Positions 26,222 through 34,072 of a stretch of DNA of 64,000 nt are shown here, piece by piece. The DNA comes from Luteirhabdus pelagi (GTDB taxonomy: Bacteria > Bacteroidota > Bacteroidia > Flavobacteriales > Flavobacteriaceae). Under the pieces are notes generated by a model, which made no database searches, was not told the DNA's origin, and worked only from the letters and a program-made list of their open reading frames with translations. Position 1 is the stretch's first letter, and each line of letters starts with the position of its first letter. Location of the stretch: positions 248,001 to 312,000 of the forward strand of contig NZ_JAECMS010000002.1 of the NCBI RefSeq assembly GCF_016827595.1, in the 5' to 3' direction. A program made the position numbers and the translations under genes.

Positions 26222-26638
26222 TTAGATATTGGGCGCCAAGTAAATAAATGGGTCGAATGGCAGATTTCTTGCCACCCAAAACAATACGACAAGAATGGCA
26301 AAAGCTTTCACAAAACTGTTCTTATAAAATATAGAAACGCGATGTTTTGTATCCTTTACGTAATTATAAATGCGAAGTCCCAGTGCGTAAAGCAAAATAG
26401 GCAATGTAAGAAGTAAAAGCGCATTCATTTGGAAGGCTTGCCAGAATTCGCCATGAAGCAGCAGGTGAATGGCGCGTTGCGACCCACAGCCAGGACAATG
26501 TAAGCCTGTTAGACTATGAAAGGGACAGGAAGGAAAAAAAGAATACTCGAGTGGATTGAAGACCGAAAATAGCACCAGAAAGGCAACAGCCATCAATCCA
26601 CCGACGAATATCCATATGGCCTTTTTAGTAACCACCAC
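26222..26638 (-). CDS. DUF2752 membrane protein
   Basis: A 138-residue membrane protein of the DUF2752 family with a characteristic CPFHSLTGLHCPGCGSQRA block near residues 38-56 and HLLLHGEFWQAFQMNALL after it. Three hydrophobic segments. Function is unknown. Its start overlaps the end of the CD225-type gene by 14 bp, and the two families co-occur often, so a joint membrane function is likely. Confidence 0.85.
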   Translation of the reverse strand: MVVTKKAIWIFVGGLMAVAFLVLFSVFNPLEYSFFPSCPFHSLTGLHCPGCGSQRAIHLLLHGEFWQAFQMNALLLLTLPILLYALGLRIYNYVKDTKHRVSIFYKNSFVKAFAILVVLFWVARNLPFDPFIYLAPNI

Positions 26639-26909
26639 TCATAATGCCTCCTGCAACACCTATTCCAATAAGGATAAAATAAATCACCCAAACAGCAATG
26701 GCAGCCACGGCACTCCAAATAGCCCACTTTTTGGCTTCTTCAGATGCTTTCTGTGCTTCGTCGTAATGACCGGCAGCATAGTGCTCATTCACTTTTGTTG
26801 ATTTTATAATTGAAACAATTCCAAGTGGCAAGCAACATAGTACCGTACTTAGAATGGCCCAAACCAAATGGTTATCGGGCTTTGGAGGTTGATTGGATAG
26901 ATTTTCCAT
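26625..26909 (-). CDS. CD225/dispanin family membrane protein
   Basis: A 94-residue protein with two membrane segments. The first holds the CD225 signature NHLVWAILSTVLCCLPLGIV followed by SIIKSTKVNEHYAAG; the second is WSAVAAIAVWVIYFILIGIG. The eukaryotic family includes the interferon-induced IFITM proteins; bacterial roles are unknown. It overlaps the DUF2752 gene by 14 bp and is the first gene of the pair. Confidence 0.88.
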   Translation of the reverse strand: MENLSNQPPKPDNHLVWAILSTVLCCLPLGIVSIIKSTKVNEHYAAGHYDEAQKASEEAKKWAIWSAVAAIAVWVIYFILIGIGVAGGIMSGGY

Positions 26910-26952
26910 GGTTGATTGGTTTTTAGTTGATGGCTAAGATAGGATAGTATTT

Positions 26953-27513
26953 CTAAAAATGAAAGACTTTCTCGGGTGTGATGCAACTATGCAAGGGAAC
27001 ATCGGTACTCTCAAAGAAGATATTTTTCTCTGGCGGAAAAAAAGAAAGCCCTATAAATCTAGCATCCCTTTTACACTTTGAAAGGAAGCGGTCGTAGAAA
27101 CCTTTTCCATAACCAATGCGATTGCCTTGCTCATCGTAGGCCAACAATGGAACAAAAATGACATCCAGTTGTTCTGCCGGTACCTCTATACCTGAAACCG
27201 GTTCTGGAATGCCCATATCGGTTATGGCAATTTTGGTGTTATCCTGAAGTAGGATATGGTCCATCTCACGATCTTCAAAACGTGCTTTCGGCACGACAAT
27301 ACTCTTATCCTTTCCGTGAAGAATCTGAAGCAAGTATTCGGTATTGACTTCTTTTTTGTTTGAAATGGGAAGAAATATATGATAATACTCCTTTTCCCAA
27401 AGGGGAAGGGTTAGCGCTTGGTTCGCTATTTTCAAGCTCAGTTCTTCTACTTCGTCATCGCTTAACGAGGCTCTTCGCATACGGTATTCTTTCCGAAGTG
27501 TCCGCTTATCCAT
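26953..27513 (-). CDS. 5-formyltetrahydrofolate cyclo-ligase
   Basis: A 186-residue enzyme that uses ATP to convert 5-formyl-THF to 5,10-methenyl-THF. The start is the ATG at 27513 (MDKRTLRKEYRMRR), with the basic N-terminal pattern of the family. The late motif NRIGYGKGFYDRFLSKC carries the ATP/phosphate loop. The ligand pocket has PLLAYDEQG. The start overlaps the end of the AspA-like gene by 8 bp. It is the last gene of the rimK cluster, apparently a housekeeping rider. Confidence 0.93.
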   Translation of the reverse strand: MDKRTLRKEYRMRRASLSDDEVEELSLKIANQALTLPLWEKEYYHIFLPISNKKEVNTEYLLQILHGKDKSIVVPKARFEDREMDHILLQDNTKIAITDMGIPEPVSGIEVPAEQLDVIFVPLLAYDEQGNRIGYGKGFYDRFLSKCKRDARFIGLSFFPPEKNIFFESTDVPLHSCITPEKVFHF

Positions 27514-28483
27514 TTGTCGCAGTTTCAGTTGAAATATGAAAAATCGCATCACCTTGGTGAACAATTGGTGCCTGATTCACATTTATAATATACCCTTCAT
27601 TGGGTGCGATAACTTTATGGCGCATCGTGCCATACGGATCGGTGATGGTAGCCAAAAACTCTCCCTTTTCTACATGCTTGTTACAAGGTATCTTCACGTG
27701 AAGCAACCCGCTTCGCTGCGCACGGATCCATCGACTTTTTTCAATTACGACAGTTTCCGAAGTAGTTTCAGGCACTTCAAACTTACGTCGTAACATATCC
27801 AAATGATTCAAGATGCGCATGACACCCTCAACGCCGTGGGTTACAATGTCTTTATGACTTTCCAGTGACTTCCCACCTTCGTATAATAACACTGGAATGT
27901 TCTTTTGGTCGCAGGTGGCGCGATAGGAGTTTTTGATAAGGGATGAATAGACCGTGAACGGACTGTTGAAGATTTTTGCCAATTCCAAGGAACCTTCATC
28001 GTTCGGCTTTACCCGAACCTGGGGCGCATTAAAGCGACTAGCACCTCCCGTATGGAAATCGAGGCAATAGTCGGCATGCGGCAAAATACTTTTGGTGAAA
28101 TGATAGGCTACGCGACTCGCTAAAGAGCCCGTTTTGGTTCCTGGAAACTTACGGTTCAGGTCCTTTCCATCAGGAAATTCGCGTTGGGTATTTAAAAATC
28201 CGAATATGTTAAGAATAGGGATGCAGATGATGGTTCCAATCTTGGGTCGATTGATTTTCTTGGCAATCAGTTGTCGAACGATTTCAACCCCATTAATTTC
28301 ATCGCCATGAATCCCAGCCGTGATTAAAACTGTAGGTCCGGGCTTTTTGGCTCTTTCAATAATTACAGGAATTTCAACCTTGGTCGATGTATACAGCTTC
28401 GCAATGCTGAAATCGATTACCTTGCGTTCGCCAGGACCGATTTTTTGGTCGAGTATGATTAAATCTTCCTGTTCCGAAGCCAT
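27506..28483 (-). CDS. Succinylglutamate desuccinylase/aspartoacylase family protein
   Basis: A 325-residue zinc-dependent M14-like carboxypeptidase/amidohydrolase. TAGIHGDEINGVEIV gives the zinc-binding His and Glu (GxHGxE), and the third ligand is in YCLDFHTGG. The C-terminal third carries a barrel-sandwich-like domain with VHQGDAIFHIS at the end. The AstE/AspA fold removes acyl groups from amino acids or peptides. It lies 3 bp after rimK, so it may trim or remove the glutamate or acyl tags made by it (inference). Not a typical AstE, as there is no arginine succinyltransferase pathway next to it. Confidence 0.9.
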   Translation of the reverse strand: MASEQEDLIILDQKIGPGERKVIDFSIAKLYTSTKVEIPVIIERAKKPGPTVLITAGIHGDEINGVEIVRQLIAKKINRPKIGTIICIPILNIFGFLNTQREFPDGKDLNRKFPGTKTGSLASRVAYHFTKSILPHADYCLDFHTGGASRFNAPQVRVKPNDEGSLELAKIFNSPFTVYSSLIKNSYRATCDQKNIPVLLYEGGKSLESHKDIVTHGVEGVMRILNHLDMLRRKFEVPETTSETVVIEKSRWIRAQRSGLLHVKIPCNKHVEKGEFLATITDPYGTMRHKVIAPNEGYIINVNQAPIVHQGDAIFHISTETATNG

Positions 28484-28486
28484 ATG

Positions 28487-29359
28487 CTAAACGTTTTTCT
28501 CGATATACTTTATTATAATGGTTGCAATATCCTTCCCAGTTGCCTTTTCGATACCTTCCAAACCTGGTGAAGAATTCACTTCCAACACCAATGGGCCGCG
28601 GTCGCTTTGTAACATATCCACTCCCGCAATATCCAAGCCTAAAGCCTTGGCGGCTTTAATGGCTGCTATTTCCTCTTCATCGGAAAGCTGAATAACGGTT
28701 GCCGAACCACCCCTATGTAAATTCGAACGGAATTCACCATCTACTGCTTGTCGCTTCATCGCTCCGACGACATGACCATTAACAACGAACGCCCTAATAT
28801 CTGCTCCTTTTGCTTCTTTTATATACTCTTGCACAATAACGCGGGCTTGCAGATTATTAAAGGCTTCGATTACCGATTCGGCTGCCTTTTTGGTTTCTGC
28901 TAAAATAACCCCTAAACCTTGCGTCCCTTCCAATAATTTGATGATGACTGGTGCACCACCTGCCTGCTCCACGATTTCCTTTACGTTTCGGGAATAATTT
29001 GTGAAAACAGTTTTTGGCATTCCAAGACCGGACCTGGATAAAATCTGGAGGCTTCGCAATTTATCACGAGAACGGACCAATGCCATCGATTCGGTGGTAG
29101 AAAACACTCGCATCATTTCAAACTGACGAACTACTGCCGTTCCATAAAAGGTTACCGAGGCACCGATTCTCGGAATAACGGCATCGGTCGGACTCAGCAC
29201 TTTTCCCCTGTAATAGATACATGGGTTTTTCTTTTCGATAACAATATCGCATTTGGTATGGTTAATAACTTCCACCTCATGCTTGCGCTTCTTGGCAGCT
29301 TCAACCAGTCGTTTGGTTGAATATAGATTGGCATTTGCCGATAATATCTTGATGTTCAT
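28487..29359 (-). CDS. rimK: RimK family ATP-grasp L-glutamate ligase (copy 1)
   Basis: A 290-residue ATP-grasp ligase. It carries the RimK motifs [33 protein letters not shown] for ATP binding, [30 protein letters not shown] and [14 protein letters not shown]. coli RimK adds glutamates to the C-terminus of ribosomal protein S6; related enzymes make poly-glutamate or modify other proteins. The ATG at 29359 overlaps the stop of the RimK-linked protease gene by 1 base (TAATG), so they are coupled. A second RimK copy lies two genes upstream. Confidence 0.95.
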   Translation of the reverse strand: MNIKILSANANLYSTKRLVEAAKKRKHEVEVINHTKCDIVIEKKNPCIYYRGKVLSPTDAVIPRIGASVTFYGTAVVRQFEMMRVFSTTESMALVRSRDKLRSLQILSRSGLGMPKTVFTNYSRNVKEIVEQAGGAPVIIKLLEGTQGLGVILAETKKAAESVIEAFNNLQARVIVQEYIKEAKGADIRAFVVNGHVVGAMKRQAVDGEFRSNLHRGGSATVIQLSDEEEIAAIKAAKALGLDIAGVDMLQSDRGPLVLEVNSSPGLEGIEKATGKDIATIIIKYIEKNV

Positions 29360-29796
29360 TATGCTTGTTTGCTTTTCATTTTATAGGATAGGTTCGTTCG
29401 GTTGCTATCCACCACAAATTTTTTGGTCAAGAAGTTTCGACCCAAAAGTACGGGGAATTTCATTGCTTTTCGATCGGTTAAGGTCAAGAAAATAGGATAG
29501 GTAGTATCGAACAATACGATTTCAGTTTCAATACGATACCGTTGTTCTACCTGTCCATTGCTACTTTTTACTTCCTTTTGATCAAAGTTTTCAAAAACAA
29601 ATTCCTTTTGATGGTATAGTGGATGTTCGGGATCGAGGAAGCGACATTTCAGCAAATCATCTTCAATTTCCATGTCGTGACAATGAATAGAGGAGGTAAA
29701 AGCGCCCGTATCGACTTTAATGTCAATATTTTCCAATCCTAATACAGGAAAATCGGCTTTATCTATACGTCCGATTACAGGTTTTTTGTCTTTCAT
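29359..29796 (-). CDS. RimK-linked retropepsin-like protease (RimB type)
   Basis: A 145-residue protein of the ATP-dependent zinc protease / RimB family, with a retropepsin-like fold. [29 protein letters not shown] (shown by its ends: [11 protein letters not shown] and [13 protein letters not shown]) holds the catalytic [13 protein letters not shown] is the second core motif. The start is the ATG at 29796 ([10 protein letters not shown]). In Pseudomonas RimB works with RimA and RimK on ribosomal protein S6 (family knowledge). Here it lies between two RimK genes, a good sign that it acts on their product. Confidence 0.92.
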   Translation of the reverse strand: MKDKKPVIGRIDKADFPVLGLENIDIKVDTGAFTSSIHCHDMEIEDDLLKCRFLDPEHPLYHQKEFVFENFDQKEVKSSNGQVEQRYRIETEIVLFDTTYPIFLTLTDRKAMKFPVLLGRNFLTKKFVVDSNRTNLSYKMKSKQA

Positions 29797-29858
29797 ATTT
29801 CTTAAGATAGCAAAATCGGTTGCCAACCGGAAAAAGTAGAAATGTGTTTAGGAAAACT

Positions 29859-30740
29859 TTAAGACCCACGCGGTTTGTTGCGTTCAATATAGCCAATAAT
29901 ACTTTTGGAAACACTTCTTCCCGTAGTGGTTTCAATACCCTCCAAACCGGGAGTAGAATTTACTTCCAAAACCAATGGGCCACGTTCCGATTGCAATATA
30001 TCTACACCGCATACTCCGAGTTTTAACGCCTTGGCCGCTCGAATAGCACTTCGTTCTTCATCGTGGCTTAGTTTAATTTCTGAAGAAGAACCACCGCGAT
30101 GGAGATTAGACCGAAAATCGCCATCCTTGCTCTGCCGTTTCATCGCTGCTACCACAACACCATCTACAACAATAGCTCGTATATCGCAGCCGTTGCTTTC
30201 TTCAATATATTCCTGTATCACGAAACGCTGTCGACCTGTCAATAAAGTTTCGATAATGGGTAACGCTTTTTCGCGACTTTCAGCTAGAATGACACCGTGG
30301 CCGTGCGTACCCTCCAATACTTTTATGATGATAGGGCCAGACGGAAAGCGCTTTAATTGTAATTCATAATCGCTATAATCTACCAATGCCGTATTCGGAA
30401 CCGCAACGTTTGCCGCCGCCAATACCTGAAACGAATGCCATTTATCGCGCGATTGCAAAATGCCATGTGCCTTTACCGTCGAAAACACGTCCATACTTTG
30501 AAAATGCCTAACGACATTAGCGCCATAAAATGTATGGGAAGCTCCAATTCTAGGGATAACCGCATGAAGATCGTCCACTACCTCATCCCGAAAATATAAC
30601 TTTGGTTCCCCCTGCTCGACTGCTAGGGTGCAATGTTGCGGATCTAGCACTTCCATATTGTGGTTTCGCGCTTCCCCAGCTTTCAGCAAGCTTTGGGTTG
30701 AGTATAAGGAATAGCCCCGCGAGAGAATGGCGATGTTCAT
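29859..30740 (-). CDS. RimK family ATP-grasp L-glutamate ligase (copy 2)
   Basis: A 293-residue paralog of the downstream RimK. All core motifs remain: [64 protein letters not shown] and LEVNSTPGLEGIE. The ATP-loop differs (GTHGHG against GTQGLG), so it may use another acceptor or nucleotide mode. The gene is first in the minus-strand run rimK2 - protease - rimK1 - AspA-like - folate ligase. Its -7 box may be TACATTCG at 30759-30766 (minus). Two intact ligases in one run suggest distinct targets and not mere redundancy. Confidence 0.93.
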   Translation of the reverse strand: MNIAILSRGYSLYSTQSLLKAGEARNHNMEVLDPQHCTLAVEQGEPKLYFRDEVVDDLHAVIPRIGASHTFYGANVVRHFQSMDVFSTVKAHGILQSRDKWHSFQVLAAANVAVPNTALVDYSDYELQLKRFPSGPIIIKVLEGTHGHGVILAESREKALPIIETLLTGRQRFVIQEYIEESNGCDIRAIVVDGVVVAAMKRQSKDGDFRSNLHRGGSSSEIKLSHDEERSAIRAAKALKLGVCGVDILQSERGPLVLEVNSTPGLEGIETTTGRSVSKSIIGYIERNKPRGS

Positions 30741-30758
30741 ACTAAATTATTAGAAACA

Positions 30759-30766
30759 CGAATGTA
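30759..30766 (-). promoter_or_regulatory. Possible -7 box of the rimK cluster (TACATTCG)
   Basis: On the minus strand TACATTCG is a one-base variant of TAnnTTTG and ends 18 nt before the ATG at 30740. No TTG is clear at -33. Confidence 0.35.
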
Positions 30767-30810
30767 ACGTAAATTTGGGGTGACTACAACCATGAGCCTC
30801 TTGGAAGAAA

Positions 30811-31542
30811 TTATTTTTCACTATCCCTTGGAAGAAATAATGAAATAGAATGGAATACTGCTTCATCTAAATGCCCCATTTTGGATCTATCTTCTGTAAT
30901 CAGATGAATGTGAAGGTAAGAGTCGTGATGGGTAAATATGCCTTGATGTTCGGTTGAAAAAAAGCCGAGCATCGTTACTTTTTTATTCTGAAGTTTATAG
31001 TTTGTTTGCCCTTGATGTGCTTCGGCAGGTGACGATACGGTGGTTCCCTTCGGAAGATTTTGGACGTGTATGGTTGCTGAAGTAACCGTTCCCTTCACCA
31101 AAAAGGGAAAAGGTCTATCGTTATCTTGGGAAACTTGATCGATAAATTTCTCTAATTGTTGAAGTGTTTGAACCGTGTCGGGAATTTTTACTTCTTCCCA
31201 ATCGGAAATATACGAATGCACAAAAAAGGGCGCGGAAGCTTCTTCTGAAATTGAAACGGTCATGGTTGAATCTGATGTTACCTTGGAAACATAGGTTTCA
31301 CTATCCAAGATCATGATCTCGCCCCTTAAATAACTCGACGGTCCCAGTCCGTACAATCCCTTTTTAGGTTGAAGTGTATCGAAGGCAATCGCAGGTCCCA
31401 ATTTGCCTTTCCACATCACATCTTTCATGGCAGCGGTAGCAACGACCTCATAGGAACTTTTTTCGGCACCTTCTTTTTCTTTTGAATTACATGCCGATAG
31501 TAAAAAAAATATCAGACAACCATAAGTGAGTATATATTTCAT
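30811..31542 (-). CDS. Acetolactate decarboxylase-like lipoprotein
   Basis: A 243-residue protein with a lipoprotein signal, MKYILTYGCLIFFLLSAC, lipidated on C18. The body follows the acetolactate decarboxylase (BudA/AlsD) family: YGLGPSSYLRGEIMILD near 64-80 with E75, a QTNYKLQNKKVTMLGFFS strand near 179-196, and the metal site H211-I-H213 then H224 in MGHLDE. The H-x-H-x10-H spacing is that of the zinc site in the cytoplasmic enzymes. Known BudA proteins turn acetolactate into acetoin in the cytoplasm; this one would lie outside the inner membrane, so its substrate is likely different or it has a new role (inference). A GNAT gene lies 2 bp upstream. Confidence 0.85.
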   Translation of the reverse strand: MKYILTYGCLIFFLLSACNSKEKEGAEKSSYEVVATAAMKDVMWKGKLGPAIAFDTLQPKKGLYGLGPSSYLRGEIMILDSETYVSKVTSDSTMTVSISEEASAPFFVHSYISDWEEVKIPDTVQTLQQLEKFIDQVSQDNDRPFPFLVKGTVTSATIHVQNLPKGTTVSSPAEAHQGQTNYKLQNKKVTMLGFFSTEHQGIFTHHDSYLHIHLITEDRSKMGHLDEAVFHSISLFLPRDSEK

Positions 31543-31544
31543 CT

Positions 31545-32069
31545 TTATTCTGTTGCACGGTTTAGTTGAAACAAAAGTAATTCTTTGTCATCATTCGGAA
31601 GGTAAACAAGTCCCTTCAAAGTGAAACCAAGTTTTCCGAGCAAGCGTTGCGAGGCCCTGTTTTCTTCTGACGTATAAGCGTTCAAAACCGCAATATTGAA
31701 ATTTGTAAAAGCAGCTTGTTTTAATCTATTGGCAGCTTCATACGCATAGCCTTTTCCTTCAAATTGAGGTAAAAAGGCATACCCAATATCGACGCCTTCA
31801 ACACCTTCCCGATCGTACAGGCCACAAGTTCCTATTTTAACGCCATCGGTTTTTCGAATCACAGTATTATTGGCATAGCCCAGGCGCTTCAATTGTGGAA
31901 GCATTCGTTCTTCGATATAGCGTTTCGCGTCGTCTTCACTTTTAAGATTTCGATCTCCTATATACTGTAACCATTTAGGTGAATTCAATAGTTCAAAGAT
32001 AAAGCTGGCGTCTTCTGTTGAAGTAGGTCGAAGCCATAAACGTTCGGTTTCAAATGTTTTGTAAGTCAT
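31545..32069 (-). CDS. GNAT N-acetyltransferase (RimJ type)
   Basis: A 174-residue GNAT protein of the RimJ/RimL/Acetyltransf_3 kind. FETERLWLRPTSTEDASFIFELLNS opens the fold (shown in part as TERLWLRPTSTEDA), then GTCGLYDREGVEGVDIGYAF, the acetyl-CoA P-loop QFEGKGYAYEAA, and ENRASQRLLGKLGF. The substrate is unknown: N-termini of proteins or small amines. The acetolactate decarboxylase-like gene follows after 2 bp. Confidence 0.92.
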   Translation of the reverse strand: MTYKTFETERLWLRPTSTEDASFIFELLNSPKWLQYIGDRNLKSEDDAKRYIEERMLPQLKRLGYANNTVIRKTDGVKIGTCGLYDREGVEGVDIGYAFLPQFEGKGYAYEAANRLKQAAFTNFNIAVLNAYTSEENRASQRLLGKLGFTLKGLVYLPNDDKELLLFQLNRATE

Positions 32070-32185
32070 TACTTTAATCAGTATATAAATCCTTAAAATT
32101 CGTCAAATTTTTTAAAAATGGTTTATCGGTCATGTTTGTTCCCTTTCCAAATTTCTTAAAAACAAATTGGGAACGCGGTATTTAG

Positions 32186-32305
32186 TTAGTCTTGTTCCTT
32201 GTCTTTATTATATTTCGTCGGTCCCAATTTGTAGATAAGCCAACCGAATCCGACCACCAAATGAACTACGATTAGAATGATGATTATTTTAGTTATAAGT
32301 GACAT
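32186..32305 (-). CDS. 39-residue single-pass membrane peptide
   Basis: A small reading frame of 39 residues: MSLITKIIIILIVVHLVVG, then FGWLIYKLGPTKYNKDKEQD. It has one hydrophobic helix and a short, charged cytoplasmic-type tail. From memory, similar short proteins occur as unnamed genes across Flavobacteriaceae. It is preceded by a normal ATG and ends in TAA. I see no other feature in the surrounding gap. Function unknown. Confidence 0.6.
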   Translation of the reverse strand: MSLITKIIIILIVVHLVVGFGWLIYKLGPTKYNKDKEQD

Positions 32306-32505
32306 GAGTGTGTTATTTTTCAGAAAAGTAGCACTGAAATACCTATTTAAACAGGAGAAATGTCATACTTGTTTAATTTTAATTGAAATCGATTCATCCC
32401 TCTGTTCATAGCACTTCCCGCCATTTTTAAACAATTACAAACGTTTACAAATAACTTCAAACGAAAGTAAATGATTCCCAACCGATTAAAGCTTTTCCGC
32501 CGTCG

Positions 32506-32513
32506 CATCTTTG
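32506..32513 (+). promoter_or_regulatory. Possible -7 box (CATCTTTG) of ssb
   Basis: CATCTTTG is one base away from TAnnTTTG and would leave an 80-nt leader before the ssb ATG at 32595. A weak 5-bp inverted repeat (GCCTG at 32558-32562, CAGGC at 32574-32578 approximately) sits in the leader. The rest of the gap 32306-32594 shows no other signal I can support. Confidence 0.35.
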
Positions 32514-32594
32514 CCCTGTCGGATGATCTCATTCGATTTTGATCTTAACTGTTTAACCTGCCTGTTGTCATACAGGCCTAAAAAATCAAAAATT

Positions 32595-32927
32595 ATGAAC
32601 GCATTAAGAAACAAAGTACAGTTAATTGGACGCTTAGGGCAAGACCCAGAAATTGTAACCTTTAAGGATGGTAACAAAATGGCCAAATTCACCTTGGCTA
32701 CAGACGACAGCTACAAGGACAAGAACGGCGAGAAGGTGGAACGCGCTTATTGGCATAATGTAATTGTACGTGGCGGTCTTACGAACGTGGTAGAAAACTA
32801 TGTCACCAAAGGACAAGAAATTGCCGTTGAAGGCAAACTCACGAATCGCTCGTATGAGGACAAGGATGGCAACAAGCGCTACATCACCGAAATTCTTTGT
32901 AATGAGCTGTTGATGTTGAGTAAATAA
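32595..32927 (+). CDS. ssb: Short single-stranded DNA-binding protein
   Basis: A 110-residue OB-fold SSB. It starts MNALRNKVQLIGRLGQDPEI and shows WHNVIVRGGLTNVVENYVTKG and NRSYEDKDGNKRYITEI. It lacks the disordered, acidic tip (such as DDDIPF) that binds repair partners in full-length SSB, so it is a tailless paralog. Flavobacteria usually carry a second, longer SSB (family knowledge). The chosen ATG matches the conserved start; the open frame continues 28 codons upstream with no conservation and through a promoter. A terminator follows. Confidence 0.92.
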   Translation: MNALRNKVQLIGRLGQDPEIVTFKDGNKMAKFTLATDDSYKDKNGEKVERAYWHNVIVRGGLTNVVENYVTKGQEIAVEGKLTNRSYEDKDGNKRYITEILCNELLMLSK

Positions 32928-32950
32928 GTGAGTATCATTTATAAATAGAT

Positions 32951-32976
32951 AAAGCCTGGCCATTGCGCCGGGCTTT
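32951..32976. terminator. Terminator between ssb and the small Cys-rich gene
   Basis: AAAGCCTGGC pairs with GCCGGGCTTT (one T.G wobble), followed by ATTTTTT. It ends transcription of ssb. It also lies right after the stop of the converging 53-residue gene, so it probably acts in both directions. Confidence 0.8.
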
Positions 32977-32981
32977 ATTTT

Positions 32982-33143
32982 TTATATCCCACAAATTGAA
33001 AGATTCTCAAACCGTTCTTTCCGTTCCCACTCTGGAAGATCGAAGCTGGGACACCGTTTACAGCGCTTGTGCTCACCCTTTTTAAGGTATTTATCGCAAC
33101 ATTTCTTCTTAAGTCCCTTCTTCTCCTTCTTTTTCTTTCCCAT
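32982..33143 (-). CDS. 53-residue Lys/Cys-rich small protein
   Basis: A short frame of 53 residues that starts MGKKKKEKKGLKKKCCDKYL, then KKGEHKRCKRCPSFDLPEWE and ends in ICGI. It has a strongly basic N-terminus and a CC...C..C cluster (C15, C16, C28, C31, and a last Cys), which could bind a metal or nucleic acid. It is in the same direction as, and 23 bp downstream of, the deacetylase gene. I know similar short Lys/Cys-rich proteins from other Flavobacteriaceae but no function. Confidence 0.6.
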   Translation of the reverse strand: MGKKKKEKKGLKKKCCDKYLKKGEHKRCKRCPSFDLPEWERKERFENLSICGI

Positions 33144-33166
33144 CTACATTTCCCAATATATATCCA

Positions 33167-34069
33167 TCAGAAAAACAAATCCTGTGCCAATCGGTACGTA
33201 TTAGCGTGTGCCTCTACGATAATTTTTAATTCTTTAGAATAGCCTCCGCCCATACTTACTTGAACCGGCAACTTTCTATCACGAAGGGTTTCCAGCACAA
33301 ACCGATCGCGCTCCTTGCAGCCTTCAACAGTACACGCCAATCGTCCCAACTTATCGGTTTCTAAAATATCAACGCCGCTTAAATAAAATACGAATTCTGG
33401 CTTCACTCTCTCAATGAGGTTGGGCAAGGTATCTTTTAATTTCTGAAGGTATTCTTCATCTCCAATGCCATCCGCCAACCCAATATCCAAATCGCTTTTT
33501 TCTTTTTTAAAGGGATAGTTTCCCGCCCCGTGCATGCTGAAGGTATATACAGACGGATCGTTTTCAAAAATCTTTGCGGTGCCATTCCCCTGATGAACAT
33601 CCAAATCGATGATCAAGATTTGGGAAGCTAACGTATTCCTTTGTAAGTGTCGTGCCGCCACGGCTTGGTCGTTAAAGATGCAAAACCCTTCCCCATGACC
33701 GGCATACGCATGATGCGTTCCGCCCGCGATGTTCATGGCAATACCGTATTCCAGAGCATAATGACAGCCGTCGATGGTGCCTTGGGTGATGATGTGTTCT
33801 CGCTTCACCAACCCCTCCGATAGCGGAAAGCCTATTTTTCTTGCAGCACGTCTTTCAACCGAAAGGTTTCGTAGGTTTTCAACATATTCAGTATCATGTA
33901 CAGCCAAAATATCTTCATCGGAAGGCATGTTGGGAGCAAAGAAATTATCTTCAGCACACGTTCCCTCATATAGCAGCTGCTGTGGAATCAGCTCATATTT
34001 CTCCATCGGAAACCGATGTCCTTCCGGTAAGGAATGTTTGTAGATAGGGCTGTGGGCTATTTTGAGCAA
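33167..34069 (-). CDS. Histone deacetylase family (class II-like) amidohydrolase
   Basis: A 300-residue zinc-dependent deacetylase of the HDAC/AcuC/acetylpolyamine amidohydrolase superfamily. GGTHHAYAGHGEGFCIFND gives the His pair and active-site Asp region; LIIDLDVHQGNGTAKIF gives the metal ligands D and H; FYLSGVDILETDKLGRL the last Asp. The family starts with MLKIAHSPIYKH, so the TTG at 34069 is the start; there is no ATG at this point. It probably removes acetyl groups from lysine or polyamines. It is preceded by an exported-protein gene whose stop is 3 bp upstream. Confidence 0.92.
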   Translation of the reverse strand: MLKIAHSPIYKHSLPEGHRFPMEKYELIPQQLLYEGTCAEDNFFAPNMPSDEDILAVHDTEYVENLRNLSVERRAARKIGFPLSEGLVKREHIITQGTIDGCHYALEYGIAMNIAGGTHHAYAGHGEGFCIFNDQAVAARHLQRNTLASQILIIDLDVHQGNGTAKIFENDPSVYTFSMHGAGNYPFKKEKSDLDIGLADGIGDEEYLQKLKDTLPNLIERVKPEFVFYLSGVDILETDKLGRLACTVEGCKERDRFVLETLRDRKLPVQVSMGGGYSKELKIIVEAHANTYRLAQDLFF

Positions 34070-34072
34070 TAA

